From Phosphitispora fastidiosa (lineage in GTDB: Bacteria; Bacillota; Thermincolia; Thermincolales; UBA2595): DNA of 64,000 nt. A program made the translations under genes and the position numbers. Under the pieces are notes generated by a model that had not been told where the DNA came from, did no database searches, and was given only the letters and a program-made list of their open reading frames with translations. The number at the start of each line of letters is the position of its first letter. The first letter of the stretch is position 1. The stretch lies in contig NZ_JAHHUL010000001.1 of assembly GCF_019008365.1 (NCBI RefSeq), forward strand, positions 372,001-436,000. Reading direction: 5' to 3'. Shown here piece by piece: positions 16,524 to 25,808 of this stretch.

Positions 16524-17045
16524 TCAGCGGTTAAAATACTTTTTCAGGACTTCCATCCTGGGGTCTATCTCTTCTTTAGTGCATTTACAGGTTTCATTAT
16601 TCAGGTTGACACCGCAAAGGACACATAGACCCTTACAGTTTTCGTCACACACGGATTTCATGGGAATATGCAGGTAAAGGTTTTCCCTGATAACACTGCC
16701 AAAATCAACTTTGTTCCCTTGAAAAATGTGAACATCTTCCGGATCCCTGACCTCGTCAGACAACCCCTGAGCATCAAACTCATGGCAGAAATCTTCCTTA
16801 AAGTCAAAGCCTGCATGGTATGGATACCGCTCCACACACCGGCTGCACACCAGCTCAGTGTCACCGTCGAATCGCCCACTAAAGACAATTACCTTCCCGG
16901 TGTTTTTAACATCAAGGGAAATCTGAACCGAATTGACGAATTCAACCCTGTCATTCCCCAGTGTCAGAGGCTCGATATCCTTCCGGAGATCAAAATGAAA
17001 TTTTTTTCCCGGTATCTTCCTGACAGTAGTTAGATCGATGAACAT
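16524..17045 (-). CDS. YceD/DUF177 family protein
   Basis: A 173-residue DUF177 protein with a C-terminal CENCKGLCVLCG Cys cluster and an internal CSRC pair. In bacteria and plastids the family is linked to 23S rRNA accumulation and is encoded directly before rpmF. I start at the ATG at 17045 because GAGGTGG lies seven bases upstream; a GTG three codons earlier overlaps that site. Confidence 0.88.
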   Translation of the reverse strand: MFIDLTTVRKIPGKKFHFDLRKDIEPLTLGNDRVEFVNSVQISLDVKNTGKVIVFSGRFDGDTELVCSRCVERYPYHAGFDFKEDFCHEFDAQGLSDEVRDPEDVHIFQGNKVDFGSVIRENLYLHIPMKSVCDENCKGLCVLCGVNLNNETCKCTKEEIDPRMEVLKKYFNR

Positions 17046-17092
17046 ATTATCCACCTCATAGTATCACAACAAGTATTATACTCATTAGGGAT

Positions 17093-18115
17093 TTACTTTG
17101 TCAAGGAAAAAGTGACTTCCCCTGCCTTAATTTCCATATTGTGAGCCTGAACCGCAGTTATGGCAGTTACATTAACTATATCTTCCACACTGCAGCCTCT
17201 TGACAGGTCATTTACAGGCTGGGCTATCCCCTGTAGAATAGGGCCAATCGCTTCTGCCCCGGCAAGCCGCTGCCCCAGCTTGTAGCCAATATTTCCTGAC
17301 TGCAGATCCGGAAATATCAACACATTGACCCGTCCAGCCACAGCGCTCTCAGGGGCCTTGCTCGCTCCCACATCAGGAATCAGGGCTGCATCTGCCTGCA
17401 GCTCCCCATCAACACTAAGGAATGGATATCGTTTACTCGCTATGGCCGTTGCCTGGCGCACTTTGGCCACCATCTTATGTTCCGCACTGCCTTTGGTGGA
17501 AAAGGAGAGCATCCCAACCCGCGGTTCATCAATTCCGGCCAGTGTTTTGGCAGTCATTGCAGAAGAGTATGCAATTTCAGCCAGTTGCTCCGCTGTTGGG
17601 TCAGGATTAACAGCACAATCGGCAAAAACCATCACACCCTGCTGGCCAAAGCTCCGGTTGCCCATTATCATTATAAAGGCTCCGGAAACAACTGATATGC
17701 CTGGCGCTCCCTTGATAATCTGCAGGGCCGGTCTGAGAACATCTGCCGTGGGGCTCAATGACCCCGCAACCACTCCATCGGCATATCCCGCCTTGACCAT
17801 CATGGTCCCATAATACAGAGGGTTTTCCAAAAGGCGGTCCGCTTCCTGTTTAGTCAGCCCTTTGCCTTTTCTTAGCTCATAGAGCATTCCACTGAGTTCT
17901 TCCTTATGGTCCTGTGGAAAATCCACATATTTTATACCCGGCTTTATGGGCCAGCGTATATTATGCCTGTTGCCTTTTAACAGCATGACCTCCGCAACGC
18001 CGGTTTCAGCTACTACCTCTGCAGCCTCCCGTACCCTGGGGTCGGTAGATTCGGGAAGTACTATCCTGGCCAAATGCTTTTTTGCCTTTTCCCTTATCTG
18101 TTTAAGCAGCTTCAT
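17093..18115 (-). CDS. pta: Phosphate acetyltransferase
   Basis: A 340-residue Pta that interconverts acetyl-CoA and acetyl phosphate. The C-terminal part contains [17 protein letters not shown] and the family block [13 protein letters not shown]. It lacks the long N-terminal regulatory domain of the enterobacterial form. Acetate kinase, often adjacent, is absent; the next gene is yceD. The start follows GGGGGAGG. Confidence 0.94.
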   Translation of the reverse strand: MKLLKQIREKAKKHLARIVLPESTDPRVREAAEVVAETGVAEVMLLKGNRHNIRWPIKPGIKYVDFPQDHKEELSGMLYELRKGKGLTKQEADRLLENPLYYGTMMVKAGYADGVVAGSLSPTADVLRPALQIIKGAPGISVVSGAFIMIMGNRSFGQQGVMVFADCAVNPDPTAEQLAEIAYSSAMTAKTLAGIDEPRVGMLSFSTKGSAEHKMVAKVRQATAIASKRYPFLSVDGELQADAALIPDVGASKAPESAVAGRVNVLIFPDLQSGNIGYKLGQRLAGAEAIGPILQGIAQPVNDLSRGCSVEDIVNVTAITAVQAHNMEIKAGEVTFSLTK

Positions 18116-18316
18116 GGTCCTCCCCCTTCATCCGGGAACAACTATTATAGTTATTACACAAAGAGGAAGTTTTCATCATAATTTTTTAACTAAAATATAC
18201 CCAAAGCTTAACATATGGCAGGTTTTATTGGCTTAAGATGGAAATAATATAGTAACTAACCTGTTTGTCAGGCTGGAACACACCGGGAACAGACAGGAAA
18301 AATTTAGGAGGCGCCA

Positions 18317-19606
18317 ATGAATATAGTCGGAATTATTACTGAACATAATCCATTTCATAATGGACACCTGTATCATGTCCGGAAAGCCAGGCAAGAATGT
18401 GCAGCTGACCTGGTGGTTTCCGTGATGAGCGGGCATTTTTTGCAGCGGGGGGAACCAGCCCTGTTCAACAAATGGGCCCGGGCCGAAATGGCAGTGCGCA
18501 GTGGTGTCGACCTGGTAGTGGAGCTCCCGACTGCATTTTCGGTGCGCAGCGCCAGTGCCTTTGCCCTCGGTTCTATTTCCCTGCTGGATAGAATGGGTGT
18601 GGTCACCCATGTCTGTTTTGGCAGTGAAGCAGGCAATACTGATATGCTGTGGCCTGCAGCCCGGGTGCTGGCCCGCGAGCCGGTAAAATTCAAAGAAATC
18701 CTAAGTACGCTGCTCAGTACCGGTCTGCCCTACCCCGCAGCCCGAGCCGCAGCCTTAACCCGTCACCTTGCCCAACAGGGAGTTGAGGTGACTGAAGAAA
18801 CCTTTAAAAGCCCCAACAACATCCTTGGCATTGAATACCTGAAGGCGCTGATAAATACCGGCAGCAGCATCGTGCCCGCTGCTATCAAGAGATTTGCCTC
18901 CGGCTACCACGACAGAGAAATCGGCACTGACAGCGCCGGAGTGGACAGCAATAATATTATCAGCGATGCCCCAGCCAGTATTGCCAGCGCCACCAGTATC
19001 CGGGAACGCCTGATAAGTGACAATAACCGCACAGATGGTATTGCAGCGGTTGTCCCGGCTGCGTCTCTGGAAGTGATTAAACGTGAGATTGCCGGCGGTC
19101 AGGGGCCTGTCTATATAGATAACTACGACAGGATTCTGTTTTACCTGCTGCGAACCCTGTCTCCCGAATACCTGTCACTGTTAAATGATGTTGGCGAGGG
19201 TCTGGAAAACCGTATTCTGGAAATGTCCCTTACAGCCGGTTCGGTCAGGAAGCTGCTGGAAGGGATTAAGACAAAACGCTATACCTGGACACGGATACAA
19301 AGGATACTCTCATACATCCTCCTGGGTTATACCAGGGACATGGCAGATGCCTTTGAAAAAAGCGGTCCTTTATATGTAAGAGTTCTAGGACTGTCGGCCC
19401 AGGGCCGGGCATCCCTGAAAAATATAAAAAAACAGGCCTCAGTACCTGTCATCACCAGGACATCACCCTACCTTGGTCAAGGTGACAATGTGTCTCAAAT
19501 GCTAGCTTTTGATGTCAGAGCTACAGACATTTATACCCTGCTTTATCCGGGTCGGATCGTAACGCGCCAGGGCCTTGACTGCAAAATCATGCCTTTTGTC
19601 AAATGA
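18317..19606 (+). CDS. tmcAL: tRNA(Met) cytidine acetate ligase (YlbM)
   Basis: A 429-residue nucleotidyltransferase-like protein. The N-terminal GIITEHNPFHNGHLYH contains the HxGH-type motif. TmcAL activates acetate with ATP to make N4-acetylcytidine at the wobble base of elongator tRNA-Met. It is divergent from pta in the conserved ylb region. The start follows TTAGGAGGCG. Confidence 0.93.
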   Translation: MNIVGIITEHNPFHNGHLYHVRKARQECAADLVVSVMSGHFLQRGEPALFNKWARAEMAVRSGVDLVVELPTAFSVRSASAFALGSISLLDRMGVVTHVCFGSEAGNTDMLWPAARVLAREPVKFKEILSTLLSTGLPYPAARAAALTRHLAQQGVEVTEETFKSPNNILGIEYLKALINTGSSIVPAAIKRFASGYHDREIGTDSAGVDSNNIISDAPASIASATSIRERLISDNNRTDGIAAVVPAASLEVIKREIAGGQGPVYIDNYDRILFYLLRTLSPEYLSLLNDVGEGLENRILEMSLTAGSVRKLLEGIKTKRYTWTRIQRILSYILLGYTRDMADAFEKSGPLYVRVLGLSAQGRASLKNIKKQASVPVITRTSPYLGQGDNVSQMLAFDVRATDIYTLLYPGRIVTRQGLDCKIMPFVK

Positions 19607-19728
19607 CCCTGTGCTGATAGGCGCATACCTGAACTCCTTATTTTTTTTCGTTCTACCAGACAGGTTCTCTTTATATAATTTTAGTGCCGAATACCTACCG
19701 GCGTAACATTATATGGGGGGAACTTATT

Positions 19729-20964
19729 ATGCACCCGAATCAAAGGAAAATCCGTTTCACTGCTATATGCCTGATTGTTCCTGCAATCGTCCTTTTAATA
19801 TTCTGTATGGTCATTTATCCAAGAGAAGTTTTTGAGGCCTCTAAGGCAGGAATAAGCGCTTGGTGGAACATTGTGTTTCCGGCGCTGCTGCCCTTTTTTA
19901 TCAGTTCTGAACTCCTGATGAGCTATGGTGTCGTCCAGTTCATGGGAGTGCTCCTGGAACCCGTGATGCGTCCCCTGTTTAACCTTCCCGGGGCAGGTTC
20001 CTTTGTCATGGCAGTTGGATATAGTTCCGGATTTCCCATCAGCGCCTCTCTGACCGCTCGCTTACGAAAAGAAAGGCTCTGTACCAGATATGAAGGTGAA
20101 CGTCTGATGTGTTTCACTAACAATGCTTCTCCCCTGTTTATGCTGGTGGCCGTAGGTGTGGGCATGTTCGGCAATCCACGTCTGGGTGTCGTCATTGCCC
20201 TGGCTCACTATGCAGCTAATTTCATCCTTGGTCTGCTGCTCCGTTTTTACAAGACCAATGACCCCGAATTCACACCCAGAGTTGAACCAAAAGATAATAT
20301 CCTGCGCCGGGCCCTGGCAGAAATGCATAAGGTTACGGGGTCAAACCCGCTCCCCTTCGGGAGAGCGCTGGGGGATGCGATAAGTTCCTCTGTCAACAAA
20401 CTCCTCCTGATCGGAGGTTTTGTAATTGTCTTTTCTGTTATCATCAGGGTAACCATGCTTACCGGGGTCATGTCCCTGATAACTCAGGCGCTGAGTATCC
20501 TGGCGGCGCCTGCCGGATTTTCCGATGCCGCTGTCAGCGCACTGGGCCAGGGTTTTTTCGAAATGACCCTGGGTACCAAAGCGGCTTCAGAAACAGTTTC
20601 TCCACTGGCCCAAAGAGCTGCCGCAGCCAGTATCATTCTTGGCTGGAGCGGACTGTCGGTTCTGGCCCAGGTGGCTGCAATGACAGGAGAAACAGATCTA
20701 AGAATGAAACTGTTTACTCTGAGCAGAATCTTTCACGGCTGTTTGGCCGGCTTGTTATGCTCCATTATGCTTAATTTAAAACCGGTCCTGATCTGGCTGG
20801 CAAAGCCGGCAGTCGCTGTTCCCGGTTCAGGATATACTTTTTCCTGGTGGTTAAGCCTTGCCATAAGCAGCAGGCTCTGCTTTTACACAGTAACATTCTG
20901 GGTTGCCACAGCGCTAGTTGTTTATATATTTCGTACTTTTTCCGTTATTCGGATACGCATCTAG
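19729..20964 (+). CDS. ylbJ: Sporulation integral membrane protein YlbJ
   Basis: A 411-residue multi-pass protein of the nucleoside-recognition/gate type. YlbJ is made in the mother cell and needed for spore cortex formation. Hallmarks are GYSSGFPI, FTNNASPLFML and the repeated gate region SDAAVSALGQGFFEMTLG. I start at the ATG at 19729, preceded by TGGGGGGAA; the ORF extends 15 codons upstream without such a site. It is downstream of tmcAL on the same strand. Confidence 0.92.
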   Translation: MHPNQRKIRFTAICLIVPAIVLLIFCMVIYPREVFEASKAGISAWWNIVFPALLPFFISSELLMSYGVVQFMGVLLEPVMRPLFNLPGAGSFVMAVGYSSGFPISASLTARLRKERLCTRYEGERLMCFTNNASPLFMLVAVGVGMFGNPRLGVVIALAHYAANFILGLLLRFYKTNDPEFTPRVEPKDNILRRALAEMHKVTGSNPLPFGRALGDAISSSVNKLLLIGGFVIVFSVIIRVTMLTGVMSLITQALSILAAPAGFSDAAVSALGQGFFEMTLGTKAASETVSPLAQRAAAASIILGWSGLSVLAQVAAMTGETDLRMKLFTLSRIFHGCLAGLLCSIMLNLKPVLIWLAKPAVAVPGSGYTFSWWLSLAISSRLCFYTVTFWVATALVVYIFRTFSVIRIRI

Positions 20965-21027
20965 ATCTCGGGCTGCAGCCTGCCCCTTGCGGATGTTTGT
21001 GGAAAAGACAATCGTATCCTGCAGTAT

Positions 21028-21078
21028 AACAAGAAAATTGACTTCGTCAAATTTATCTTCGATGTCAATTTTCTTGTT
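21028..21078. repeat. Inverted repeat with 15-bp perfect arms
   Basis: AACAAGAAAATTGAC (21028-21042) and its exact reverse complement (21064-21078) enclose 21 bases. It lies 64 bases after the ylbJ stop and begins a 180-base run of palindromes. There is no coding potential in the 316-base spacer. Confidence 0.8.
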
Positions 21079-21079
21079 C

Positions 21080-21151
21080 AAAGGGGGCCAGCCCCCTATG
21101 ACGTCGCTTCGCTCCTGTTACCCCCGGAGAATAGGGGGCATACCCCCTATA
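21080..21151. repeat. Two GC-rich hairpins in the ylbJ spacer
   Basis: AGGGGGC-CA-GCCCCCT at 21082-21097 and ATAGGGGG-CATA-CCCCCTAT at 21131-21150 are perfect hairpins joined by a 33-base linker containing GTCGCTTCGCTCC. They sit between two AT-rich inverted repeats. Possibly one compound mobile or structured element. Confidence 0.7.
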
Positions 21152-21160
21152 ACCCCCATT

Positions 21161-21206
21161 ATTAAGGAAATTATCCACAACCCTGCAAAAGGGTAATTTC
21201 CTTAAT
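21161..21206. repeat. Inverted repeat with 13-bp perfect arms and inner stem
   Basis: ATTAAGGAAATTA (21161-21173) pairs with TAATTTCCTTAAT (21194-21206); CCCT/AGGG inside extends the structure. It is the last palindrome of the spacer and precedes the terminator of the opposite-strand operon. Confidence 0.75.
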
Positions 21207-21210
21207 AAAT

Positions 21211-21239
21211 AAAAAAGCGCATGTCTTTAAAACACGCGC
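21211..21239 (-). terminator. Terminator of the rsmD-coaD operon
   Basis: On the minus strand GCGCGTGT and ACATGCGC pair across a seven-base loop and run into TTTTTT, 42 bases after the last gene of the operon. Confidence 0.75.
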
Positions 21240-21280
21240 ATAAGTTATGTATTCCTGGATGCATCAATGCATGCCATATA

Positions 21281-21757
21281 TTACTCAGTGGGGGCAGCTT
21301 CCTGCTCACTTTTCGGCGGAGTGCGGAGTTCTTCTCTGGCATTCCTGATCTGATTCAGAATTTTTTCGATATTATCCTCACCCTTGCCCAATAGATCGTC
21401 CGCATACTGGTATGCGCCAATTTTAATTTCCCGGGAAATGGTTTTAGCTTGTTCCATTACTTCGGAGGCCTGTTCCCTTGCCCGTTTCACCAGCTCATCT
21501 TCACCTGCCATCCGGCTCAGTTCATCCCGGGCTTCAATAACAATTCTCTTGGCTTCATTTCTGGCTTCCTCGATTATTCGTTCCCGCTCCACAGCTACTG
21601 ACTTGGCCAGACGCATTTCCTCGGGGAGAGCGGTGCGAATGTGGTCAATCATATCAAGAATCAGGTCATCATCAATCAGTATTTTACCGATTAAGGGGAC
21701 CTTGGTGCTTTCTTCAACCAGTTCTTCCAGCTCATTCAAGACATCCAGGATATCCAT
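21281..21757 (-). CDS. Coiled-coil protein similar to ATP-synthase b subunit/DivIVA (unknown role)
   Basis: A 158-residue, highly charged protein. Residues ~55-130 (EERIIEEARNEAKRIVIEA onward) are a long Glu/Arg/Ala-rich helix like those of F0 b subunits or DivIVA; no membrane segment is present. The tail is Pro/Glu rich. Such genes follow coaD in several Clostridia, but I do not know a tested function; a cell-division or scaffolding role is possible. The ATG at 21757 is chosen because GGGAGGA lies six bases upstream. Confidence 0.75.
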   Translation of the reverse strand: MDILDVLNELEELVEESTKVPLIGKILIDDDLILDMIDHIRTALPEEMRLAKSVAVERERIIEEARNEAKRIVIEARDELSRMAGEDELVKRAREQASEVMEQAKTISREIKIGAYQYADDLLGKGEDNIEKILNQIRNAREELRTPPKSEQEAAPTE

Positions 21758-21848
21758 GTCCATTCCTCCCAATAACAATGTTTTACCTGAAACTACAATT
21801 ATATTTCAACCCGGAAAGGCATTTTCCCTTTTTATGGTGTAAACAATT

Positions 21849-22352
21849 TCAGGAGTTTTTACTGCGCTGCCATAATTCTTCGAATCTTTCTTTCAAAGCC
21901 TGCTCCACTATACTGGGAACAAAATCAGCGATACATCCTCCCAGTGAAGCCACTTCTTTGAGCACACTTGAACTCACAAATGACCATTTTGCCTGTGACA
22001 TCATAAATACAGTCTCAACATCAGGCTGAAGTTTTTTATTGGTCAAGGCCATTTGAAATTCATTTTCGAAATCCGAAATTGCCCGCAGTCCTCTTATGAT
22101 TACCTGGGCGTTTTTTTCAGCTGCATGCTTAACAGTTAAGCCTTTAAAGCTGTCGACTGATACATTGCCGTATGACTTAAGGGCTTCCCTGAGCAGTTCT
22201 ACCCTCTCTTCCAGGGTGAACAGTGGAGTCTTGCCGGAATTTATAGAAACAGAAACAATAACATGCTCAAATAGAGCGGCAGCTCTTTCAATTATATCGA
22301 TATGGCCATTGGTCACAGGATCAAAACTGCCGGGATATATAGCAAGTCTCAT
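21849..22352 (-). CDS. coaD: Phosphopantetheine adenylyltransferase
   Basis: A 167-residue CoaD catalysing the fourth step of CoA synthesis. YPGSFDPVTNGHIDI (HxGH motif), VIIRGLRAISDFENE and the C-terminal SSSVLKEVASLGG are intact. The ATG at 22352 follows AAGGTGG and overlaps no gene; upstream in-frame codons overlap rsmD. Confidence 0.97.
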   Translation of the reverse strand: MRLAIYPGSFDPVTNGHIDIIERAAALFEHVIVSVSINSGKTPLFTLEERVELLREALKSYGNVSVDSFKGLTVKHAAEKNAQVIIRGLRAISDFENEFQMALTNKKLQPDVETVFMMSQAKWSFVSSSVLKEVASLGGCIADFVPSIVEQALKERFEELWQRSKNS

Positions 22353-22369
22353 AATAAGCCACCTTTCTG

Positions 22370-22954
22370 TTAACACTGCCCCTCTCCGCGCGTAAAAGCC
22401 CCGGATTCCATCCGATAAAATGACAGCATCGTATCACCATACCTCTGCTGCCTAAACAACCTGAAGCAGAAAATTTTTTCCGGAAGCACATCTACTTTGC
22501 TGCTTTCTGCAATAATTACGCCTTCAGACCTAAGAATCGGACTACGACACACCTGGCCTATGCTCTGCTGCACAAGTTCCCTGCCGTAAGGAGGGTCCAT
22601 ATAAATAATATCAAACTGTTGTTTTCTTTTTGCCAGCACCGCCACAGCATTATCCGCATCTGTACAAAAAACCTCCGCACTGCCGGACAAGCCGGTCAAC
22701 TCAAGGTTATCACTAATTATTTTAACAGCCCGCGGATTTTTTTCGATAAATACAGCCCTCTCGGCTCCCCGGCTGATGGCTTCAATGCCAATTGCCCCGG
22801 TTCCTGCATAAAGGTCCAGAAAACGGCATCCGGGAATCCACTCAGTGATAATGTTGAAAAGGGATTCTTTTGTGCGGTCCATTGTGGGCCGGGTTTCCAT
22901 ACCCTTTAGTGACTTCAGCCTGCGTCCCTTTGCAGTACCGGTTATTACCCGCAC
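22370..22954 (-). CDS. rsmD: 16S rRNA (guanine966-N2)-methyltransferase
   Basis: A 194-residue methyltransferase. The SAM-binding FLDLYAGTGAIGIEA and catalytic MDPPYG motifs are visible. It methylates 16S rRNA in the small subunit and commonly precedes coaD. The start is GTG at 22954. Confidence 0.95.
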   Translation of the reverse strand: MRVITGTAKGRRLKSLKGMETRPTMDRTKESLFNIITEWIPGCRFLDLYAGTGAIGIEAISRGAERAVFIEKNPRAVKIISDNLELTGLSGSAEVFCTDADNAVAVLAKRKQQFDIIYMDPPYGRELVQQSIGQVCRSPILRSEGVIIAESSKVDVLPEKIFCFRLFRQQRYGDTMLSFYRMESGAFTRGEGQC

Positions 22955-23040
22955 CTGTTCCGCTCACCTCTTTGGAGGATTTTTAGCACATCCAAATTAT
23001 AACACAATTTCATCTAAAAATCGATTTTATTATTGCACTA

Positions 23041-23892
23041 TCAAGAAGATTTGGCAATAAATCTTTTCATTATCTGATTTGCCGCAGTATTTATAATGAA
23101 TATTGTTATAATTAAAACTGTTGCCGTACCAAAAGCCTTCTCAGTGGCCTCCTTTGTACCAACTTCCATAGCAACCAGGTAAAGGTGCATGGACATGGTC
23201 CGCGCCGGGTCAAACACGCTTTCCGGCAGCCTCAGGGAACCTCCGAGGGTTAACATCAGAGCAGCGGTTTCTCCGATAACGCGGCCTATGGAAAGAATCA
23301 CTCCGGTGATAATTCCGGGCAAAGCGCTTGGCAGCACAACCTTCACAATAGTCTGCCACTTAGTAGCGCCTAAAGCCAGACTGCCTTCACGGTATGAGGA
23401 TGGCACCGTTTTTAGAGCTTCCTCCGAAGTCCTTACCAAAGTTGGCAGAATCATCGTAGCTCCGGTGAGGGCGCCTGATATCAAGGACCATCCGTGAGTA
23501 ATGGGTTCCAGCAGAATTACAAAAAAAGCAAAGCCAAACAAGCCAAATACAATAGAAGGTATCCCTGCCAGAGCTTCGGTACCGAATCTGATAATCCGGG
23601 TAACTTTCCCTTCCCTGGTATACTCGGTAAGGAAAATAGCAGCCCCGACCCCGATTGGTGTAGCTATCAACAGTGTTAAGAGCGTAAAATATATGGTAGC
23701 CACAATGGTGGGGAAAATACCGCCCTGAGACCCCATCTTCCTGGGTTTCTCGGTCAGGAATTCCCAATTAACAACATGGAGACCTTCAAAAAGAACATAT
23801 CCGATAACAAGCATCAATATGGCCACAGTGGAAAAACCTGCAATCCAAAGTGCTGTTTTGGCTATTTTCTGGCTTGTTTTAACTGAGATCAT
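23041..23892 (-). CDS. pstA: Phosphate ABC transporter permease PstA
   Basis: A 283-residue inner-membrane permease with about six membrane segments and the EAA-type loop YREGSLALGATKWQTI that contacts the ATPase. It overlaps the pstC stop by four bases. The ATPase pstB and phoU do not follow; the next gene, rsmD, belongs to a different conserved cluster. Confidence 0.93.
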   Translation of the reverse strand: MISVKTSQKIAKTALWIAGFSTVAILMLVIGYVLFEGLHVVNWEFLTEKPRKMGSQGGIFPTIVATIYFTLLTLLIATPIGVGAAIFLTEYTREGKVTRIIRFGTEALAGIPSIVFGLFGFAFFVILLEPITHGWSLISGALTGATMILPTLVRTSEEALKTVPSSYREGSLALGATKWQTIVKVVLPSALPGIITGVILSIGRVIGETAALMLTLGGSLRLPESVFDPARTMSMHLYLVAMEVGTKEATEKAFGTATVLIITIFIINTAANQIMKRFIAKSS

Positions 23893-24782
23893 GACTGGCT
23901 GACCCCCTTTTGGGCGAGAAAACTAGCCACTGTATTCAGCAGCATGATAATGACAAACAGAACTATACCGGTTGCAAACAAAGCCTTAACGTGATCACCG
24001 GCAGCATATCCCATTTCAATGGCAATATTCCCGGTCAGGGTACGGACCGGTGCGAAGATTGAGTCCGGGACAGCAACTGTATTCCCCGCAACCATGATAA
24101 CTGCCATCGTCTCTCCAAGGGCACGTCCCATTCCCAAGACAATAGCTGCTATGATGCCTGAACTGGCGGCAGGTATGGTAACTTTGTAAATTGTCTGCCA
24201 GTCTGTCGCCCCAAGTGCAAGTGATGCTTCTTTGTATTCATTAGGGACGGAACGGATGGCATCTTCAGATATATTTATTACAGTAGGTAATATCATAATA
24301 GCAAGAATAATGGCAGCTGACAGCACACTGTACCCTCTTTGGTATTCTGGCTTCAGGATATTAGCCAGATATGTCCTTTCTATATGCATCAGTAGTTCAT
24401 TAACTATAACCATCCCAAACAGGCCATAAACAACTGAAGGAATACCGGCCAGGAGCTCCACAGCCGGTCTCACAAATTTACTTACTCTGGGAGGAGCAAA
24501 TTCTGCCAGGAAAATAGCTGTAGCCACCCCAAGAGGTACTCCCAGAATAAGGGCGCCAAAGGTAACCGCAAAGGTACCCACTATCATGGGCAGAATTCCA
24601 AAAATATCTTTTGTGGGATACCATTCTTGTCCCAGCAGAAAATCAATCACACCTACTTTTTTTATGAGAGGTAACCCTTCGATAAAGATGAATCCTCCGA
24701 TTAAAACAACTGTGATTACAGATATGAATGCGCTGAATAAAAGTATTTTTTCATATACTTTTTCCTTCGCCTTGTAGTCCAA
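23889..24782 (-). CDS. pstC: Phosphate ABC transporter permease PstC
   Basis: A 297-residue permease partner of PstA, with about six membrane segments and the loop YKEASLALGATDWQTI. It starts with TTG at 24782, the only in-frame start with a GGGAGTG site at suitable distance. A hairpin separates it from pstS. Confidence 0.92.
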   Translation of the reverse strand: MDYKAKEKVYEKILLFSAFISVITVVLIGGFIFIEGLPLIKKVGVIDFLLGQEWYPTKDIFGILPMIVGTFAVTFGALILGVPLGVATAIFLAEFAPPRVSKFVRPAVELLAGIPSVVYGLFGMVIVNELLMHIERTYLANILKPEYQRGYSVLSAAIILAIMILPTVINISEDAIRSVPNEYKEASLALGATDWQTIYKVTIPAASSGIIAAIVLGMGRALGETMAVIMVAGNTVAVPDSIFAPVRTLTGNIAIEMGYAAGDHVKALFATGIVLFVIIMLLNTVASFLAQKGVSQS

Positions 24783-24806
24783 TATGCATCACTCCCAACG
24801 GAATTA

Positions 24807-24825
24807 GGGCGGACATTGTCCGCCC
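24807..24825. repeat. pstS-pstC intercistronic hairpin
   Basis: GGGCGGAC-ATT-GTCCGCCC, a perfect 8-bp stem two bases after the pstS stop with no T-run. It probably protects the upstream mRNA so that more PstS than permease is made. Confidence 0.65.
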
Positions 24826-24827
24826 GC

Positions 24828-25676
24828 TTATTTTACAGGAATGAACTCTTCGGCAACTATTTGCTGGCCTTCTGCACTAAGTACAAACTCAATAAAGGCT
24901 TTGGTGGCAGCATCAGGTTCACCCTTGGTGAGGTAAAGAAAAGGCCTTGCAATCTTATATGAACCATCAATTACAGTCTCAGCCGAAGCTGCAACTCCGT
25001 CAACTTTTACCGCTTTGACAGCGCTGTCAACTGAACCCATGGAGATAAATCCGACAGCATAGGGATCACTGATGACACCTTTTTTAACCGCACCGGTGGA
25101 GTTCTGGACAATAGCATTAGCGATAAATTTGGCATCATCACCCAGCACTATTTCCTCGAAAGCGCCTCTGGTACCCGAACCTGCCTCACGGACAATTACC
25201 GTAATCGGCTTGTTTCCTCCGCCAACTTCATTCCAGTTTTTAATTTCACCGCTAAAAATCTTCTTAACCTGTTCCACAGTAAGGTCTGCCAAATTATTGG
25301 CCGGGTTAACAACAACTGCGATCCCGTCCCTGGCAACAGCTGTTTCCGTCAGGCCATAGGCTTTTTCTTCGTCTTTCAGTTCCCTTGAAGAAGTGCCAAT
25401 ATTAGCTGTTCCTGAATTCGCGGCTTCTACTCCGGCGCTTGACCCGCCACCCTGTACATTAACCATCACATCAGAATACTGTTCTTCAAAGGCGGCTACC
25501 AGTTCCTCCGACAATGGCTGGACTGATGTGGACCCGGCTACCTTGACCGTTCCACTGACGTCGGAAGCATTTTCATTATCCTTTTGTTCTGAACGTCCGC
25601 ATCCTGCAGCAAATACTGCTGTAACTACTACCAGTACCATCACTGCTGCGATTTTTAAACTTTTCAAAGCATGCAT
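24828..25676 (-). CDS. pstS: Phosphate-binding lipoprotein PstS
   Basis: A 282-residue periplasmic-type binding protein anchored by lipid. The signal peptide ends in VFAAGCG (lipobox Cys ~26). Ligand-binding motifs AGSTSVQPL, GSSAGVEA and REAGSGTRGAF are present. The ATG at 25676 follows GGGAGGAG upstream and begins the signal peptide. A Pho box and promoter lie at 25742-25805. First gene of pstSCA. Confidence 0.95.
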   Translation of the reverse strand: MHALKSLKIAAVMVLVVVTAVFAAGCGRSEQKDNENASDVSGTVKVAGSTSVQPLSEELVAAFEEQYSDVMVNVQGGGSSAGVEAANSGTANIGTSSRELKDEEKAYGLTETAVARDGIAVVVNPANNLADLTVEQVKKIFSGEIKNWNEVGGGNKPITVIVREAGSGTRGAFEEIVLGDDAKFIANAIVQNSTGAVKKGVISDPYAVGFISMGSVDSAVKAVKVDGVAASAETVIDGSYKIARPFLYLTKGEPDAATKAFIEFVLSAEGQQIVAEEFIPVK

Positions 25677-25741
25677 CTTCCCGATTCTCCTCCCTTTGCT
25701 CTGCTGTTTTGTTAGCAGGTATCTGACTACCCACAACTGTG

Positions 25742-25805
25742 ATTATAGATGATTAATGTAAAGATGCAATTGATACCATGTTAAGATTGTGTTAATTCTT
25801 GTAAA
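25742..25805 (-). promoter_or_regulatory. Pho box and promoter of pstSCA
   Basis: On the minus strand five hexamers close to TTAACA (TTTACA, TTAACA, TTAACA, TCAATT, TTTACA) recur every 10-11 bases between 25805 and 25757, the spacing of PhoP/PhoB boxes. A promoter, TTGCAT (25764-25769), 16-base spacer, TATAAT (25742-25747), overlaps the proximal repeats. Activation under phosphate limitation is expected. Confidence 0.8.
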
Positions 25806-25808
25806 GTT

